A stretch of DNA of 42,394 nt from a virus, in the IMG/VR virus record IMGVR_UViG_3300025645_000147, positions 1-42,394 of that record, one strand, 5' to 3'. The notes under the pieces are model-generated. The model saw only the letters and a list, made by a program, of their open reading frames with translations. It searched no databases and was not told the DNA's origin. Below, piece after piece: positions 30,525 to 40,322 of the stretch. Both the position numbers and the translations under genes were made by a program. Position 1 is the first letter of the stretch. The number at the start of each line of letters is the position of its first letter.

Positions 30525-31075
30525 CTAACCACAACCGGCCTGCTCTCAAGAATCCTAAATTCTATAGAATAAGAGAAGTAAAGGCTATAGTATTACATTG
30601 GACAGCGAACCTAAACAATGGCGCAAATGCAAAAGCAAACAGGGACTATTTCAATAGCACACAAAGGAAAGCCAGTGCGCACTTTATTGTAGATGAAAAA
30701 GAAGTAATACAATGTTTACCGCTTAATGAAGTGGCCTATCATTGTGGAGATAGAAACCACCGAATTTTAAAAAAGGACGTGAAAAAATATGGGTACACTA
30801 AATTTGGTTATTCCCTTTTGGATGAAAAAAGATTAACCCCAAATTTCTATACTATAGGGATTGAAATGTGTGTAAACGAGGATGGTGATTTCAAAGGAAC
30901 TTTAAGGAGAACAGTAAAATTAATTCGATACCTTAAAAGCATTAATGGTAATGTTCCTTTAGTCCGACATTATGATATAACAGGCAAAAAATGCCCAAAA
31001 CACAAAGTCTTAGGTACTTGGAAACTACTAGATAAAAGGCCTTGGAAAGAATTTAAAAAAGCATGTGAACTATGA
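30503..31075 (+). CDS. N-acetylmuramoyl-L-alanine amidase domain, no start codon of its own (frameshift product)
   Basis: The frame is open from 30,494 but has no ATG, GTG, TTG or CTG until GTG 30,731, which lies after the first zinc His. The domain is Amidase_2/T7-lysozyme-like: VLHWTAN (zinc His), SAHFIVDEKEVIQCL, EVAYHCGDRNH, IGIEMCVN, and VRHYDITGKKCP, in which His and Cys stand eight apart with a Lys two before the Cys, as His122, Lys128 and Cys130 of T7 lysozyme. It should cut between MurNAc and L-Ala. With a -1 shift the fusion is 53 + 190 = 243 residues. Downstream is the tail chaperone gene (ATGA overlap). Confidence 0.85.
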   Translation, partial: NIRQDLLTNHNRPALKNPKFYRIREVKAIVLHWTANLNNGANAKANRDYFNSTQRKASAHFIVDEKEVIQCLPLNEVAYHCGDRNHRILKKDVKKYGYTKFGYSLLDEKRLTPNFYTIGIEMCVNEDGDFKGTLRRTVKLIRYLKSINGNVPLVRHYDITGKKCPKHKVLGTWKLLDKRPWKEFKKACEL

Positions 31076-31803
31076 AAGAAGTAAAGCACAAAGGTCATAC
31101 GCTAGTCATGTACGATAGCATTGATGATCTACCAATAAGAAGATTTCAAGCACTCAATTTGAACCTAGCACTTGATGCTGGTATAGGTTCTGATCAAGAA
31201 GCTGTAACTAGACATTCAGCAATGATACGTAAGTTTATACAAGCTGGTCAAACTGAAGAAGCCTTAGTGCAGTTGAATAACTACGAGCAGTGTTTAACTT
31301 TTATAGTTCAAGGTATAAATCCTAAGCTATTTTCTTTCGTGTGCCTATTACACAAACTAGATGGAAAATTAATTACAGATTTAACTGAAGAGGGTATAAA
31401 GCAAACATTAGATAAGATGGATATAGCTAATCACAGCTTTATAACGAATCTTATGCTTGAAGCTAAAAAAAAACTTTATCAGGAGCTAGAAATATGTTTC
31501 CCAAAACTTTCCAAAGGGACAAACGAGACTAGATACTGGAACGCACTAAAAAACAATGTTATCTATAGGCTTAAGAAAGTAGCAGGACAAGAGGTAGATG
31601 ACATGTTAGAAAAAATAGAACTAGGTTTATTGAATATAGTTAAACCTAAAATATATGCTGGGACTACGGGAATAGAGGTTAAAAACAAGAAGAGTTTTGA
31701 GAACCTAAGTACTAAAGTGGATAAGGAATTTAACGTAAATACGAACGATCTTAATGTTTTTCAGTTTTATAGCAGAGTAGAACAGTTAATGAATAAAAAA
31801 TGA
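31072..31803 (+). CDS. Tail assembly chaperone candidate
   Basis: This soluble 243-residue helical protein sits immediately before the tape measure gene, where siphoviruses encode tail chaperones. It has LVMYDSIDDLPIRRFQALNL, EALVQLNNYEQCLTFIVQGI and FSFVCLLHKLDGKLITDLTE. A run of nine A (LEAKKKLYQEL) lies mid-gene in frame, but there is no long overlapping -1 ORF at the 3' end, so a classical G/GT arrangement is not evident. Function by position. Confidence 0.6.
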   Translation: MKEVKHKGHTLVMYDSIDDLPIRRFQALNLNLALDAGIGSDQEAVTRHSAMIRKFIQAGQTEEALVQLNNYEQCLTFIVQGINPKLFSFVCLLHKLDGKLITDLTEEGIKQTLDKMDIANHSFITNLMLEAKKKLYQELEICFPKLSKGTNETRYWNALKNNVIYRLKKVAGQEVDDMLEKIELGLLNIVKPKIYAGTTGIEVKNKKSFENLSTKVDKEFNVNTNDLNVFQFYSRVEQLMNKK

Positions 31804-34800
31804 GTAATCCAGTAACTAATAGCCAGCTTTACAAAGATGACGGTAAACTCAAAGAGCTGTTAAAAACGCTCAAAGAGATACAAACTGTGTATGCAACTAT
31901 GTCTGATGGCATAACCAATAAAGCTAAGGCATTAGAATTAGCTCTCAATGGCGTTAATCTTAAGACTGATGAAGGTAGAAGAGCTTTAAAAGAAGCTGCA
32001 GCTGAAACTAGTAGATTAGAAAAATTAACAGTTAAGTACAACAGAGCTTTAAGCAATAATGCTGTAGATGTGGCTAGAGTTAATGAAGAGATAAAGAAAC
32101 TAAATAGACACAACAAATTACAAGCTACTATAGTTAATTCAACAGCTACTAGTTATAATAGATTAAAAGCTACATACGACAGTAATATACAAAGGCTTAA
32201 AGCTCTTAGCCAAGGTACTAGAGACAATACAGCTGAAGGCCAGAGATTAATCCACGTCACTCAAAGAATGAAGAATGAATTGAGACGACTGGATGATCAG
32301 TTTGGTCGTAATAGGCTTAGTATGATAGAACAGAATACATCTGCTTCTAGGCTTTGGGGATCACTTAAGAATTTAGTGTTAACTTATCTATCTATAACTA
32401 CGGTGATGAGACTCGCTAATAGCGTGTTTAGAAACACTAAAAGTATAGATTCATTAAATTTTGCTTATAATCAAGTTATCGATACTAGTGCTGAGCTTGT
32501 AAGATCTCAGCAATTCATAAAGGACATTACAACTGATTTAGGTTTAGATTATATATCTACGTCTAAAGCCTATTTAAAGTATAGAGCTGCTATAAAATCC
32601 ACTAACTTAACAATAGAAGAATCAGATAAGATATTTACTAGTTTCGCTAAGGCATCAGCTGTATTAGGTTTATCAACTTCAGAAAACAAAGGTGTGTTCT
32701 TAGCCTTAGAGCAGATGATTTCCAAAGGTAAGATTAGTTCAGAGGAATTAAGACTACAATTAGGTGAAAGAATGCCAGGTGCTTTGGATATATTTGCTAA
32801 GAGTATGGGAGTGAGTGTAATGACCTTATCAGACATGCTTAAGAAAGGAGAGGTTATAAGTGCAGAAACTTTACCTGCATTCGCTAGAGAACTTGAAAAA
32901 GCATATAATATAACAGACGTTAAAACAGTAGATACCTTAACAGCAGCACAAAACAGATTGAATAGAGAATGGGTATTGTTTGTAGAATTTCTAGAAGGTA
33001 GCGATGCAATAAAGAGAGTATTTGATTCACTTAGAGAAGGTTTAGTTTTTATCAGGAGTAATTTCAGCACTATTGTTAATCTTACTAAAGGAGTAGCTTT
33101 AGTTGCTTCAGCTTTTGTATCATGGCACGCAGCTTTATTAATCACTAATGTAGCACAGAGGTTATCTATAGGAGCGACTATAGCTGATATAGCAAGTAAA
33201 GGTTTATTAGCTGCAGCTACAGGAGCAGCTGCAAGAGCTCAAGCTGCATTCAACCTAGTTTTAAAAAATAATCCTTATGCCTTAGTGGCAACAGTATTAG
33301 CGACTATTATATCTGGTTTAGTCTTATTTGAAGAAAGAGTAGATAAAACAAAAGAAAGTTTAAAAAATATCTCTGTACAAGCTGAGCAGAGTATAGTGGC
33401 CGCTAAGCTAAAGACTGAAGCTCTAGTAGAAGTTCTTAAGGATGAGAATGCTGAAAGAGAAGATAAAGTAAAAGCTCTCAAAGAGCTAAAGAAGATAAAT
33501 AAAGATTATTTTGGTGCTTTAGACACAGAAAAAAGCAAGATAACTGATATTGATGATGCTTTAAAAAGTTATAGTGCTTCTATCCTAGTGGCTGCTAAGG
33601 CTCAAGCTGCTATTAATCGTATAATTCAACTGGAGCAGGAACTTTTAGACACAGACAAACTATGGGAGGAATCAGAAACTTCTCTTCTAGACTATGCAAC
33701 AGCTGCAATAAAAAGTGGAGGCAATATATTCTTATTAGAAAACAGGCTACAAATACAAAGAGCAAAGAATTTCCAAGAGAGGAAAAATCAGATAGAGGAA
33801 GAAATAGCTGCTTTAGGTATCTTAGCAGATCCAAAAAATATAATACCAATTAGTACTATAACTGATGACGATGACGATGACGATGACGACGATAAAGGAA
33901 AGACTGATAAGCAATTAGAAGCTGCTGAAAAGCAGATAACTAAAATGAAAGACCTAGCAGCTGAAGGTCAAGCTATCCTTGGAGGTAAAGCAGCAGAAGC
34001 CAGATTGGAGTACGACAAGACAATACGCAAGATAGATGACATGAAAGCTAAACTAGCTGAGTTCAACAGAGACTTCAAGATGGATGTCAAAGTGGACTTC
34101 TCTCCAACAGTGCAAGTGGCTGATATAACCTTAGCTCGTAAGTTAGATGAATTGTTATTTGCTGAAAATGATAAGATTAAAGATGGTTTCGATATACTCG
34201 AAGAGCAAATAAGAAAAGGTTTAAAGTTTTCAGTACAATCACCTTTAGAAGAAGAATTAGCTAAAAGCATACCTGAATCATTCCTAGCTAAGAATGAAGC
34301 TAGAGCAGATGAATTAAAAAAGGCTGTAACTTCTACATTTGAAGATGATGTAAAGGATGAAGGGCTATTTGCAGCTATTGGTTTTAAGCTAGGTTTAGAT
34401 GAAGATGAAATCAAAGGATTACAGACTACTTTTAGCTTTGTGAAGAAACAATTAACCTCTTTAGCTAGTTTTAGAAAGAAAATAGCTGATCAAGAGGTAA
34501 CCAACTCTGCTAATGAAGTGAGATCTAAGGAAACAGCTCTTAAAAATGAGATAGCTAATAGGAATGCAGGCTATGCTCATAGTGTAGAATCTGCTACAAG
34601 AGATTTAGATTTAGCTAAAGATACCCAGAAAAAAGCATTAAAAGAACAGGAAAAGGCTCAGAAGCAACAACTAGCTGCTCAAGCTGTGCAAGAAGCTGGA
34701 AACCTAGTAGGAGCTGCAGCTAAAATATGGTATCAGCTAGGATTTCCTTTTGCTATACCAGCAATAGCACTTATGTTTGGTACTTTTGCAGCAGTTAAAT

Positions 34801-35219
34801 TAAAAGCTGCTCAACTATCTAAAAAGAAGTTTAGTACTGGTGGTTATGAAAAGCTTGGAGGTGGATCGCATGCAAGTGGAAAGGACACATACTTAGGTTT
34901 TGAAAGTGAGGGGAAACCAGCATTCGCTGAGAAAGATGAAGGTATAGCTATATTTAATAAAAAAGCTGTTAACAAATATGGTGATATTATACCTCAACTT
35001 GTAGAGTCTGCTAATAATCTACAGCTACATAATGTAATGGATAGACAGCAAGTTATAGCTAAAAGAATAAGTGTACAAGTCAATAATATATCTGATAATG
35101 CTAAAATGGAGTATTACTTAATGCAATTACTAGAGAATAGTAAGAATAGTTCTTACAACGAGAAAGACGGAACACCAGTAATAACTAGAAACAATGTAAC
35201 TCAAAGAGTCCATGGCTAA
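31800..35219 (+). CDS. Tail tape measure protein
   Basis: At 1139 residues this is the longest gene. The N-terminal ~200 residues are coiled coil. Residues ~217-370 match the tape-measure N-terminal domain (TIGR02675-like): TDLGLDYISTSKAYLKYRAA, SAVLGLSTSENKGVFLALEQ, MISKGKISSEELRLQLGERM, PGALDIFAKSMGVSVMTLSD. Hydrophobic segments follow near 420-510, then more coiled coil, an unusual run of ten Asp at residues 689-698, and a hydrophobic stretch near 960-990. The length suggests a ~170 nm tail if 1.5 Angstrom per residue applies. It sets tail length and may form the DNA channel. Confidence 0.93.
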   Translation: MSNPVTNSQLYKDDGKLKELLKTLKEIQTVYATMSDGITNKAKALELALNGVNLKTDEGRRALKEAAAETSRLEKLTVKYNRALSNNAVDVARVNEEIKKLNRHNKLQATIVNSTATSYNRLKATYDSNIQRLKALSQGTRDNTAEGQRLIHVTQRMKNELRRLDDQFGRNRLSMIEQNTSASRLWGSLKNLVLTYLSITTVMRLANSVFRNTKSIDSLNFAYNQVIDTSAELVRSQQFIKDITTDLGLDYISTSKAYLKYRAAIKSTNLTIEESDKIFTSFAKASAVLGLSTSENKGVFLALEQMISKGKISSEELRLQLGERMPGALDIFAKSMGVSVMTLSDMLKKGEVISAETLPAFARELEKAYNITDVKTVDTLTAAQNRLNREWVLFVEFLEGSDAIKRVFDSLREGLVFIRSNFSTIVNLTKGVALVASAFVSWHAALLITNVAQRLSIGATIADIASKGLLAAATGAAARAQAAFNLVLKNNPYALVATVLATIISGLVLFEERVDKTKESLKNISVQAEQSIVAAKLKTEALVEVLKDENAEREDKVKALKELKKINKDYFGALDTEKSKITDIDDALKSYSASILVAAKAQAAINRIIQLEQELLDTDKLWEESETSLLDYATAAIKSGGNIFLLENRLQIQRAKNFQERKNQIEEEIAALGILADPKNIIPISTITDDDDDDDDDDKGKTDKQLEAAEKQITKMKDLAAEGQAILGGKAAEARLEYDKTIRKIDDMKAKLAEFNRDFKMDVKVDFSPTVQVADITLARKLDELLFAENDKIKDGFDILEEQIRKGLKFSVQSPLEEELAKSIPESFLAKNEARADELKKAVTSTFEDDVKDEGLFAAIGFKLGLDEDEIKGLQTTFSFVKKQLTSLASFRKKIADQEVTNSANEVRSKETALKNEIANRNAGYAHSVESATRDLDLAKDTQKKALKEQEKAQKQQLAAQAVQEAGNLVGAAAKIWYQLGFPFAIPAIALMFGTFAAVKLKAAQLSKKKFSTGGYEKLGGGSHASGKDTYLGFESEGKPAFAEKDEGIAIFNKKAVNKYGDIIPQLVESANNLQLHNVMDRQQVIAKRISVQVNNISDNAKMEYYLMQLLENSKNSSYNEKDGTPVITRNNVTQRVHG

Positions 35220-37347
35220 GTATAATATTACAATATCATATGATTCAGAGTCTTATACTACTCAACGAGGGTATGATAGCTCTAATCTATTTAATTATGA
35301 CAAAGAGTCTGAATATGTTTTCTATAGACGTAGTCTTAATGCTGATTTAGTATTTATAGCTGAGGGTTTTTGGTTCATAGACAATGCTCCTTTTGAGACT
35401 AAGTTCGATCTATCTGTACAAGAAGTAGGAATTTATTCAGGATCTAACATAGGTGATCCTTGGATAGGTTTTTTCTACAAGACTGATTGCAAGTTTACTA
35501 AAACCACTAAAACCAAAAAAGTAATAGTAAAAGCTCAAGTAGAAGACGTGTATAAGAATGTATTAAATAGCTTAGACAAGGAAATTAACATTCTTAAGCA
35601 TAGACCACTGACAACTAAAGTGAGTTATTCCAAGCAACCTTTAATCCAGATATATTTACCTGGCTCTTCGCTTATACAAAACATACTAGGTGGAGTTGTG
35701 TGGGAGTCAGAAGTTACACCTACTGAGAGTGATGCTACATTAACTAATGATTATTTATTCACTAAGTCTTTCGACAAGATAATCATAACAGGTTCAGAAG
35801 CTTCACTAGCTGAAGACATTTCAGGTATATACAATGGAGTCACTAAAGTGAGAGAGGATGGAGTTTATACCATAATACAAGATACAGTTATACGTAGTAT
35901 ATGGTATGTGCGCAAAAATTCATCCGGTTTAAATGTTTTCACTGGTGGTGGGCTGGACACAGGATTGTTTGGTTTTCCACAACATTCTGACTACAATAGA
36001 ACGTTCTTTAATGTAGCTGATATAACTGAACAAGTTAGAGCTTTTAGAGTTTCAGCTTATGCTAGAATACTAACAGATGTTTCAAGTGGTAATCAAGTTA
36101 TACCTGCAGTAGACATATCAGAATTTGGTTATACTCATGTAGCTTCATTAGTTACAACTGATTTTACATTAAATGACACTAGCCAAACAACTAATAGCTC
36201 TTTTGGTCAGTTTGACAAAAATAGCATTCAGAATCCTGATTTATATTTTCCAGCTTATGATGATGTTACTTATGGTAGAGCTACTCCAATTCTAAAATCG
36301 ACTTGGAGCGAGTTCGCTATATGGTTTAGTTTAAACAGTGACCTAGTAGCTAAACAACAATCTTTAGCTGTTGAATATACAGATAGAACTACATATAAGC
36401 TGAGTGATGTTCTATATACTCTTTTAGAGGAGTTAGAAACTGGAACTACGTTCTTAGGTAATTCAGCTCACTCACAGTTCCTATATGGTTTAGTCAATCC
36501 TATTTCTGGAATAGTAGAGCCTACACTGACCTTAACACCTAACAGTAATATATTAGCTGGAAACTATGACACTCCAACTTCTAAAGCTAATATTAAGTTA
36601 GGTGACGTATTAACTATGCTTAAGAATGTTTATAACCTCGATTGGATTATAAACGAGGACAACAAATTAATAATTGAACACTCATTATATTTCGAGAATG
36701 GAGGTAGTTATACAACAGCTACAGTAGGAACAGACCTTACAACACTAGTGCAACCAGCAAATGAATTGGTATGGAGTTATAGTACTGAAGAATGGGAATA
36801 TGATAAAGCCGAAATGCCTGAACAAATAAGGTTCAAATGGCAACATAAAGTATCAGAGCCTTTTGATGGTTATCCAATAGATGTGATGAGTGCATTCGTG
36901 GAAAAAGGCAACATAAAGGAGAATAACATAGGTGTGTTTACTAGCGATTTAGACTACATGCAAGCTATATCAGGTGAAATATCAAATGATGGTTTTACTT
37001 TATTGGGCGTGGATATAACTACAAATAAAGTAGCTTTTTTCAATATAGTTAAAAATGCTGAAGAATATTGGCTTATGCAAAATGGTCAACTATCACTAGT
37101 ATACTTAGTTGATAAGTTCCACAAGTATAATTTACCAGCCGCGAACATTAAGGTTAATGAGGCTGTTACTACAGCGACTACTGTCCAAAGAAATAAGATT
37201 CAGGAAGTTTCATTCCCATCGCTTGCTAACATAGATCCTATAAAGTTGATAAGAACATCGTTGGGTACCGGCAAAATAGATAAGATAGAAACTAACTTGA
37301 GTAGCAAACACATTAAAACAACTATACGACATGACACCGAGAGTTAA
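35212..37347 (+). CDS. Tail protein (distal tail/tail-tip, 711 aa)
   Basis: This large late protein lies right after the tape measure, where distal-tail and baseplate-hub proteins are encoded. It is beta-rich and Tyr/Ser/Thr-rich, starting MAKYNITISYDSESYTTQRG. It has a central LGDVLTMLKNVYNLDWIINE region resembling tail-tip hub proteins, and ends LIRTSLGTGKIDKIETNLSS. No catalytic motif is visible. It probably forms the tail-tip hub or adaptor to the fibres. Confidence 0.65.
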   Translation: MAKYNITISYDSESYTTQRGYDSSNLFNYDKESEYVFYRRSLNADLVFIAEGFWFIDNAPFETKFDLSVQEVGIYSGSNIGDPWIGFFYKTDCKFTKTTKTKKVIVKAQVEDVYKNVLNSLDKEINILKHRPLTTKVSYSKQPLIQIYLPGSSLIQNILGGVVWESEVTPTESDATLTNDYLFTKSFDKIIITGSEASLAEDISGIYNGVTKVREDGVYTIIQDTVIRSIWYVRKNSSGLNVFTGGGLDTGLFGFPQHSDYNRTFFNVADITEQVRAFRVSAYARILTDVSSGNQVIPAVDISEFGYTHVASLVTTDFTLNDTSQTTNSSFGQFDKNSIQNPDLYFPAYDDVTYGRATPILKSTWSEFAIWFSLNSDLVAKQQSLAVEYTDRTTYKLSDVLYTLLEELETGTTFLGNSAHSQFLYGLVNPISGIVEPTLTLTPNSNILAGNYDTPTSKANIKLGDVLTMLKNVYNLDWIINEDNKLIIEHSLYFENGGSYTTATVGTDLTTLVQPANELVWSYSTEEWEYDKAEMPEQIRFKWQHKVSEPFDGYPIDVMSAFVEKGNIKENNIGVFTSDLDYMQAISGEISNDGFTLLGVDITTNKVAFFNIVKNAEEYWLMQNGQLSLVYLVDKFHKYNLPAANIKVNEAVTTATTVQRNKIQEVSFPSLANIDPIKLIRTSLGTGKIDKIETNLSSKHIKTTIRHDTES

Positions 37348-38527
37348 CTATAACCCTGTAGCTATATATGATTCTCTGTCTTTACAGAATCATAGGCTTT
37401 CATACTCGTATGGAGATATAGCTCCTATTCCTGTATTGAAAGACAACATTTTGCCTTTTCAGTTTCCAGTGACTGTAGGCGGCAGTGTAACTGTTTTCAA
37501 GGTAGTTAAATTAGATGATGGTACTGAAACTGATATTCTATCTAACATTAATGCTAGCGGGCTACAAGTTATAGCTTTTGAAAACTACAGTTTAGTTGTT
37601 TACAATGCTACAGCAGCTCTTTCAGCTTCATTAGGAATAGGTAGATACTATTTCTATTTTACTGTAAGTGCTGTTACTTACTACTCTGAGGTATTTGCTT
37701 GGAGGGATTCAGTAGATGATTTAATTAAGATAGAAGCTTGGCATGGAGATAACATCAACTATGAAGGTGGATTGATTAGATACAGAGCTCCATACAAGTC
37801 AACTATATACATTCAATCTGATGTAGGTCAACCGACTTATCCTTACGAAGAAGAGGTACAGAAGCGAGATGGAAGAAACTTCCCTATTCAGCAGATAAGT
37901 TATAAGCTACATAAGTTTATAATGCTTACTCCTGAGTATTTAGTTGATTTTATGAGGCTTATAAGAATACATCATTTTGTTGAAATAACCTACAAAGGCC
38001 AAACTCACAAAGTAGATGAGTTTATAATGAATGATCCAAGCTGGCAAGGTAATGGAAACATAGCTAGTTTAACTATAGAATTTAAAACTGATTCTGTTAT
38101 AGTTGAAAACTCTAGAGGTTTAGAAGATTTAACCTATGCTCAAGTTACTGTGCTTACTTCTTGTCCAACAGCTATAGAAGGTAGGTATACTGACCATGCG
38201 GCAGCAGGTACTGGAGGTGTAGTCGCAGATGAATACTTTGCTATAACTTCTCAGTCTGGAATAGTTATTCAACTTGATGCAACTCAGTCATTTTATAATG
38301 ATACTGAAGCTAGTGCTCAGTTAACAGAAGATAGCTGCTATGCAGTTGTGGTTGGTAACCAATATGCTTTACCTAAGAATGCTGTTAGAAAACTAAACCC
38401 TACATTGACATATAATACTGATGTCGATGCTACAGCTGGAGGTATAGCTGTAGATGGTATCTATTATACTGGATTTTCCCATGAAAGAGCTGTTCCTTAT
38501 GGCACAGCTGTAATACGTTTAACATGA
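37331..38527 (+). CDS. Tail protein (398 aa), baseplate/tip component
   Basis: The start overlaps the previous gene by 17 bases. This beta-rich protein includes APIPVLKDNILPFQFPVTVG, FYFTVSAVTYYSEVFAWRDS, KLHKFIMLTPEYLVDFMRLI and a C-terminal adhesin-like domain. It is the last late protein without a signal peptide before the exported set. The role is inferred from position: a tip component bridging hub and fibres. Confidence 0.6.
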   Translation: MTPRVNYNPVAIYDSLSLQNHRLSYSYGDIAPIPVLKDNILPFQFPVTVGGSVTVFKVVKLDDGTETDILSNINASGLQVIAFENYSLVVYNATAALSASLGIGRYYFYFTVSAVTYYSEVFAWRDSVDDLIKIEAWHGDNINYEGGLIRYRAPYKSTIYIQSDVGQPTYPYEEEVQKRDGRNFPIQQISYKLHKFIMLTPEYLVDFMRLIRIHHFVEITYKGQTHKVDEFIMNDPSWQGNGNIASLTIEFKTDSVIVENSRGLEDLTYAQVTVLTSCPTAIEGRYTDHAAAGTGGVVADEYFAITSQSGIVIQLDATQSFYNDTEASAQLTEDSCYAVVVGNQYALPKNAVRKLNPTLTYNTDVDATAGGIAVDGIYYTGFSHERAVPYGTAVIRLT

Positions 38528-39552
38528 AAAACTATATATTACTTTTATTTTTGGTTGCTTACTCTAATGTATATTGCCAAACTACTGATTCTTCAATTGA
38601 TAAAGGCGTTGGTATCTATTACTTCACAGCTAAACCTGGTATCGTACCAGATGAGTCTTTTGGCTCTGAGATAGCAGTCAATATGCCAGCTAGAGTTTTA
38701 TACTTATGGAATAGAACTGGAGCTAAGTGGGAACGATATGGCAAAATAAAATATGCTGATGGAGTTCCTAGTGGAGCACCTATAGACGATTCTTACATAG
38801 GTCAATACGACACCACTACCGGTAGGTTATATAGATGGACTGGAAACCAATGGATAACAGGATCTGAAACTTCAATCTCTGTGGTAAGTAGTCCTATACT
38901 TTTTGATTCATCAGGCGTAATAGGTATAGACTTCGATAGATTAACTCAGGTAGATGTAGGAACCATAACGAATACTATAATGGCCGATGAGACAGCTAGG
39001 ATCGCTATAATAGATACTACTACGGCTCTGATTAATACATCAGATTTTACTGATCTACAAATAGTTAACTTAACAGACAGGATAGTAGAAACAGACGATG
39101 CTATATCCAACATAACTAATAATGCTATCGATATTAAGAATGAATTGATAGTCAATGCTACAGGTACAGATGCTTTTGTTAAGTATACAGGCAAAGCTCC
39201 AACATACTCTGGTAACCTAGGCATATATACTATGACGTTTGACATAGATAGTACTAATATTAAAAGTTGGAGGTTCGGAGGAGGTAGTAACGATAATATA
39301 TGGGATGGTAGTGGAGACATGCAAATCAACGTAGTGTTATCTAATGCTAGTCCTACGTTGTCTGAACTCAATGCTATATTTGGAAACATACAATTTATAA
39401 ATGCAGGTAACGGAGAAGTGATTAGTGATTTAAAAGCACAATTTCAAGTATCTTTATTTCAAGAAGCTACATCATCTACTACTGTTCAGATGAGAGCTTC
39501 AAACCTAACAGGTTTTGGAACAGAGGGATTTAAAATGATTATAACGTATTAA
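38524..39552 (+). CDS. Fibre-locus protein with signal peptide (342 aa)
   Basis: MKNYILLLFLVAYSNVYCQT is a Sec signal peptide with probable cleavage before Gln. The mature part has a short motif rich in Trp/Tyr (LYLWNRTGAKWERYGKIKYA; YDTTTGRLYRWTGNQWITG) that recalls receptor-binding or carbohydrate-binding beta elements of Bacteroidota phage fibres. Two helical, coiled-coil-like heptads (~residues 150-205) and a C-terminal beta domain ending GTEGFKMIITY follow. Its ATG overlaps the tail gene stop (ATGA), so it is co-translated with tail genes. Confidence 0.7.
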   Translation: MKNYILLLFLVAYSNVYCQTTDSSIDKGVGIYYFTAKPGIVPDESFGSEIAVNMPARVLYLWNRTGAKWERYGKIKYADGVPSGAPIDDSYIGQYDTTTGRLYRWTGNQWITGSETSISVVSSPILFDSSGVIGIDFDRLTQVDVGTITNTIMADETARIAIIDTTTALINTSDFTDLQIVNLTDRIVETDDAISNITNNAIDIKNELIVNATGTDAFVKYTGKAPTYSGNLGIYTMTFDIDSTNIKSWRFGGGSNDNIWDGSGDMQINVVLSNASPTLSELNAIFGNIQFINAGNGEVISDLKAQFQVSLFQEATSSTTVQMRASNLTGFGTEGFKMIITY

Positions 39553-39554
39553 AC

Positions 39555-40322
39555 ATGAAAAGAGTTGTATTTATATTAGTTTTAGCTTTATTAGCTTTCA
39601 ACTCCTATGGACAGTTTAGAGCTAAGGTAGATTGCCAAGGTTTCACTTTGTTAGCTGATTCTACCTATACAGGAAATTTAATAAAGTTTGTTGATCAAAC
39701 CAATAATAACTTTCTGCCTATAAACACGCAAGTAGATTATGTGTTGACTGATGCTTCATATAATAACTATGTTATTGATACTATACACAGTTATACTTTT
39801 ACTAGCTTAAATGTTACAGTGACAAAATTGGAAGGAGGTAATAACTTCGCTCCATTAGGTATAAGCCAAATAAGTAAAAACTTTGAAGAAGGCTTTATAG
39901 CTGTAGTTCCACAAAACAAAGACGGTATAAGTCCAGTTGTGAAGAGTTCAATTGAAAGTCAGAACTATAAACGAATGGCTGATTCGTTGCATTTTTTATT
40001 GGACCGGTCTATAGATTCTATAAAGTTTGAGAACGATAGCATTAGTGTTTATTACCATAGAAAGACTACAGGTAGAATACGGTTAGGTGACGCTATAATT
40101 TCGGTAGACACCCTTACGGCGTCCTCTGGGAGTTATATAGACGTTTCTTTTGATCTACCTACCACCAACATAGAAAACGAATTAGAGGTCATTAGAGATG
40201 GCTTTTCGTGCTCTTACTTGAGAGACTATACAATAGGATTAGATGGTGCTGGAGATAGAAGACGGATAACATTTGTGATTGATTTGCTATATGAATTTGT
40301 AAGAGTAAATTTAAGATTATGA
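39555..40322 (+). CDS. Fibre-locus protein with signal peptide (255 aa)
   Basis: It starts MKRVVFILVLALLAFNSYGQ, a strong signal peptide with Gln at the likely +1 position. The mature 235 residues include VTKLEGGNNFAPLGISQISK, helical RMADSLHFLLDRSIDSIKFE and a C-terminal beta domain with VDTLTASSGSYIDVSFDLPT and RDYTIGLDGAGDRRRITFVI, which looks like a jelly-roll or adhesin end domain. Overlaps the next gene by an ATGA. Confidence 0.7.
   Translation: MKRVVFILVLALLAFNSYGQFRAKVDCQGFTLLADSTYTGNLIKFVDQTNNNFLPINTQVDYVLTDASYNNYVIDTIHSYTFTSLNVTVTKLEGGNNFAPLGISQISKNFEEGFIAVVPQNKDGISPVVKSSIESQNYKRMADSLHFLLDRSIDSIKFENDSISVYYHRKTTGRIRLGDAIISVDTLTASSGSYIDVSFDLPTTNIENELEVIRDGFSCSYLRDYTIGLDGAGDRRRITFVIDLLYEFVRVNLRL

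Noticed and set aside
30731-31075. Amidase starting at GTG 30,731
   Set aside because: This start would drop the first zinc His (VLHWT) and the SAHF strand, leaving an inactive fragment although all catalytic residues are preserved upstream in the same frame.
31460-31500. Frameshift site at the A9 run of the tail chaperone candidate
   Set aside because: The zero frame continues for more than 100 codons and the -1 frame ends after a few codons, so no extended product is formed.
33613-33849. Antisense ORFs in the tape measure, scaffold and capsid genes
   Set aside because: They are shadows of strongly supported genes with Leu/Ser-rich composition typical of antisense frames.
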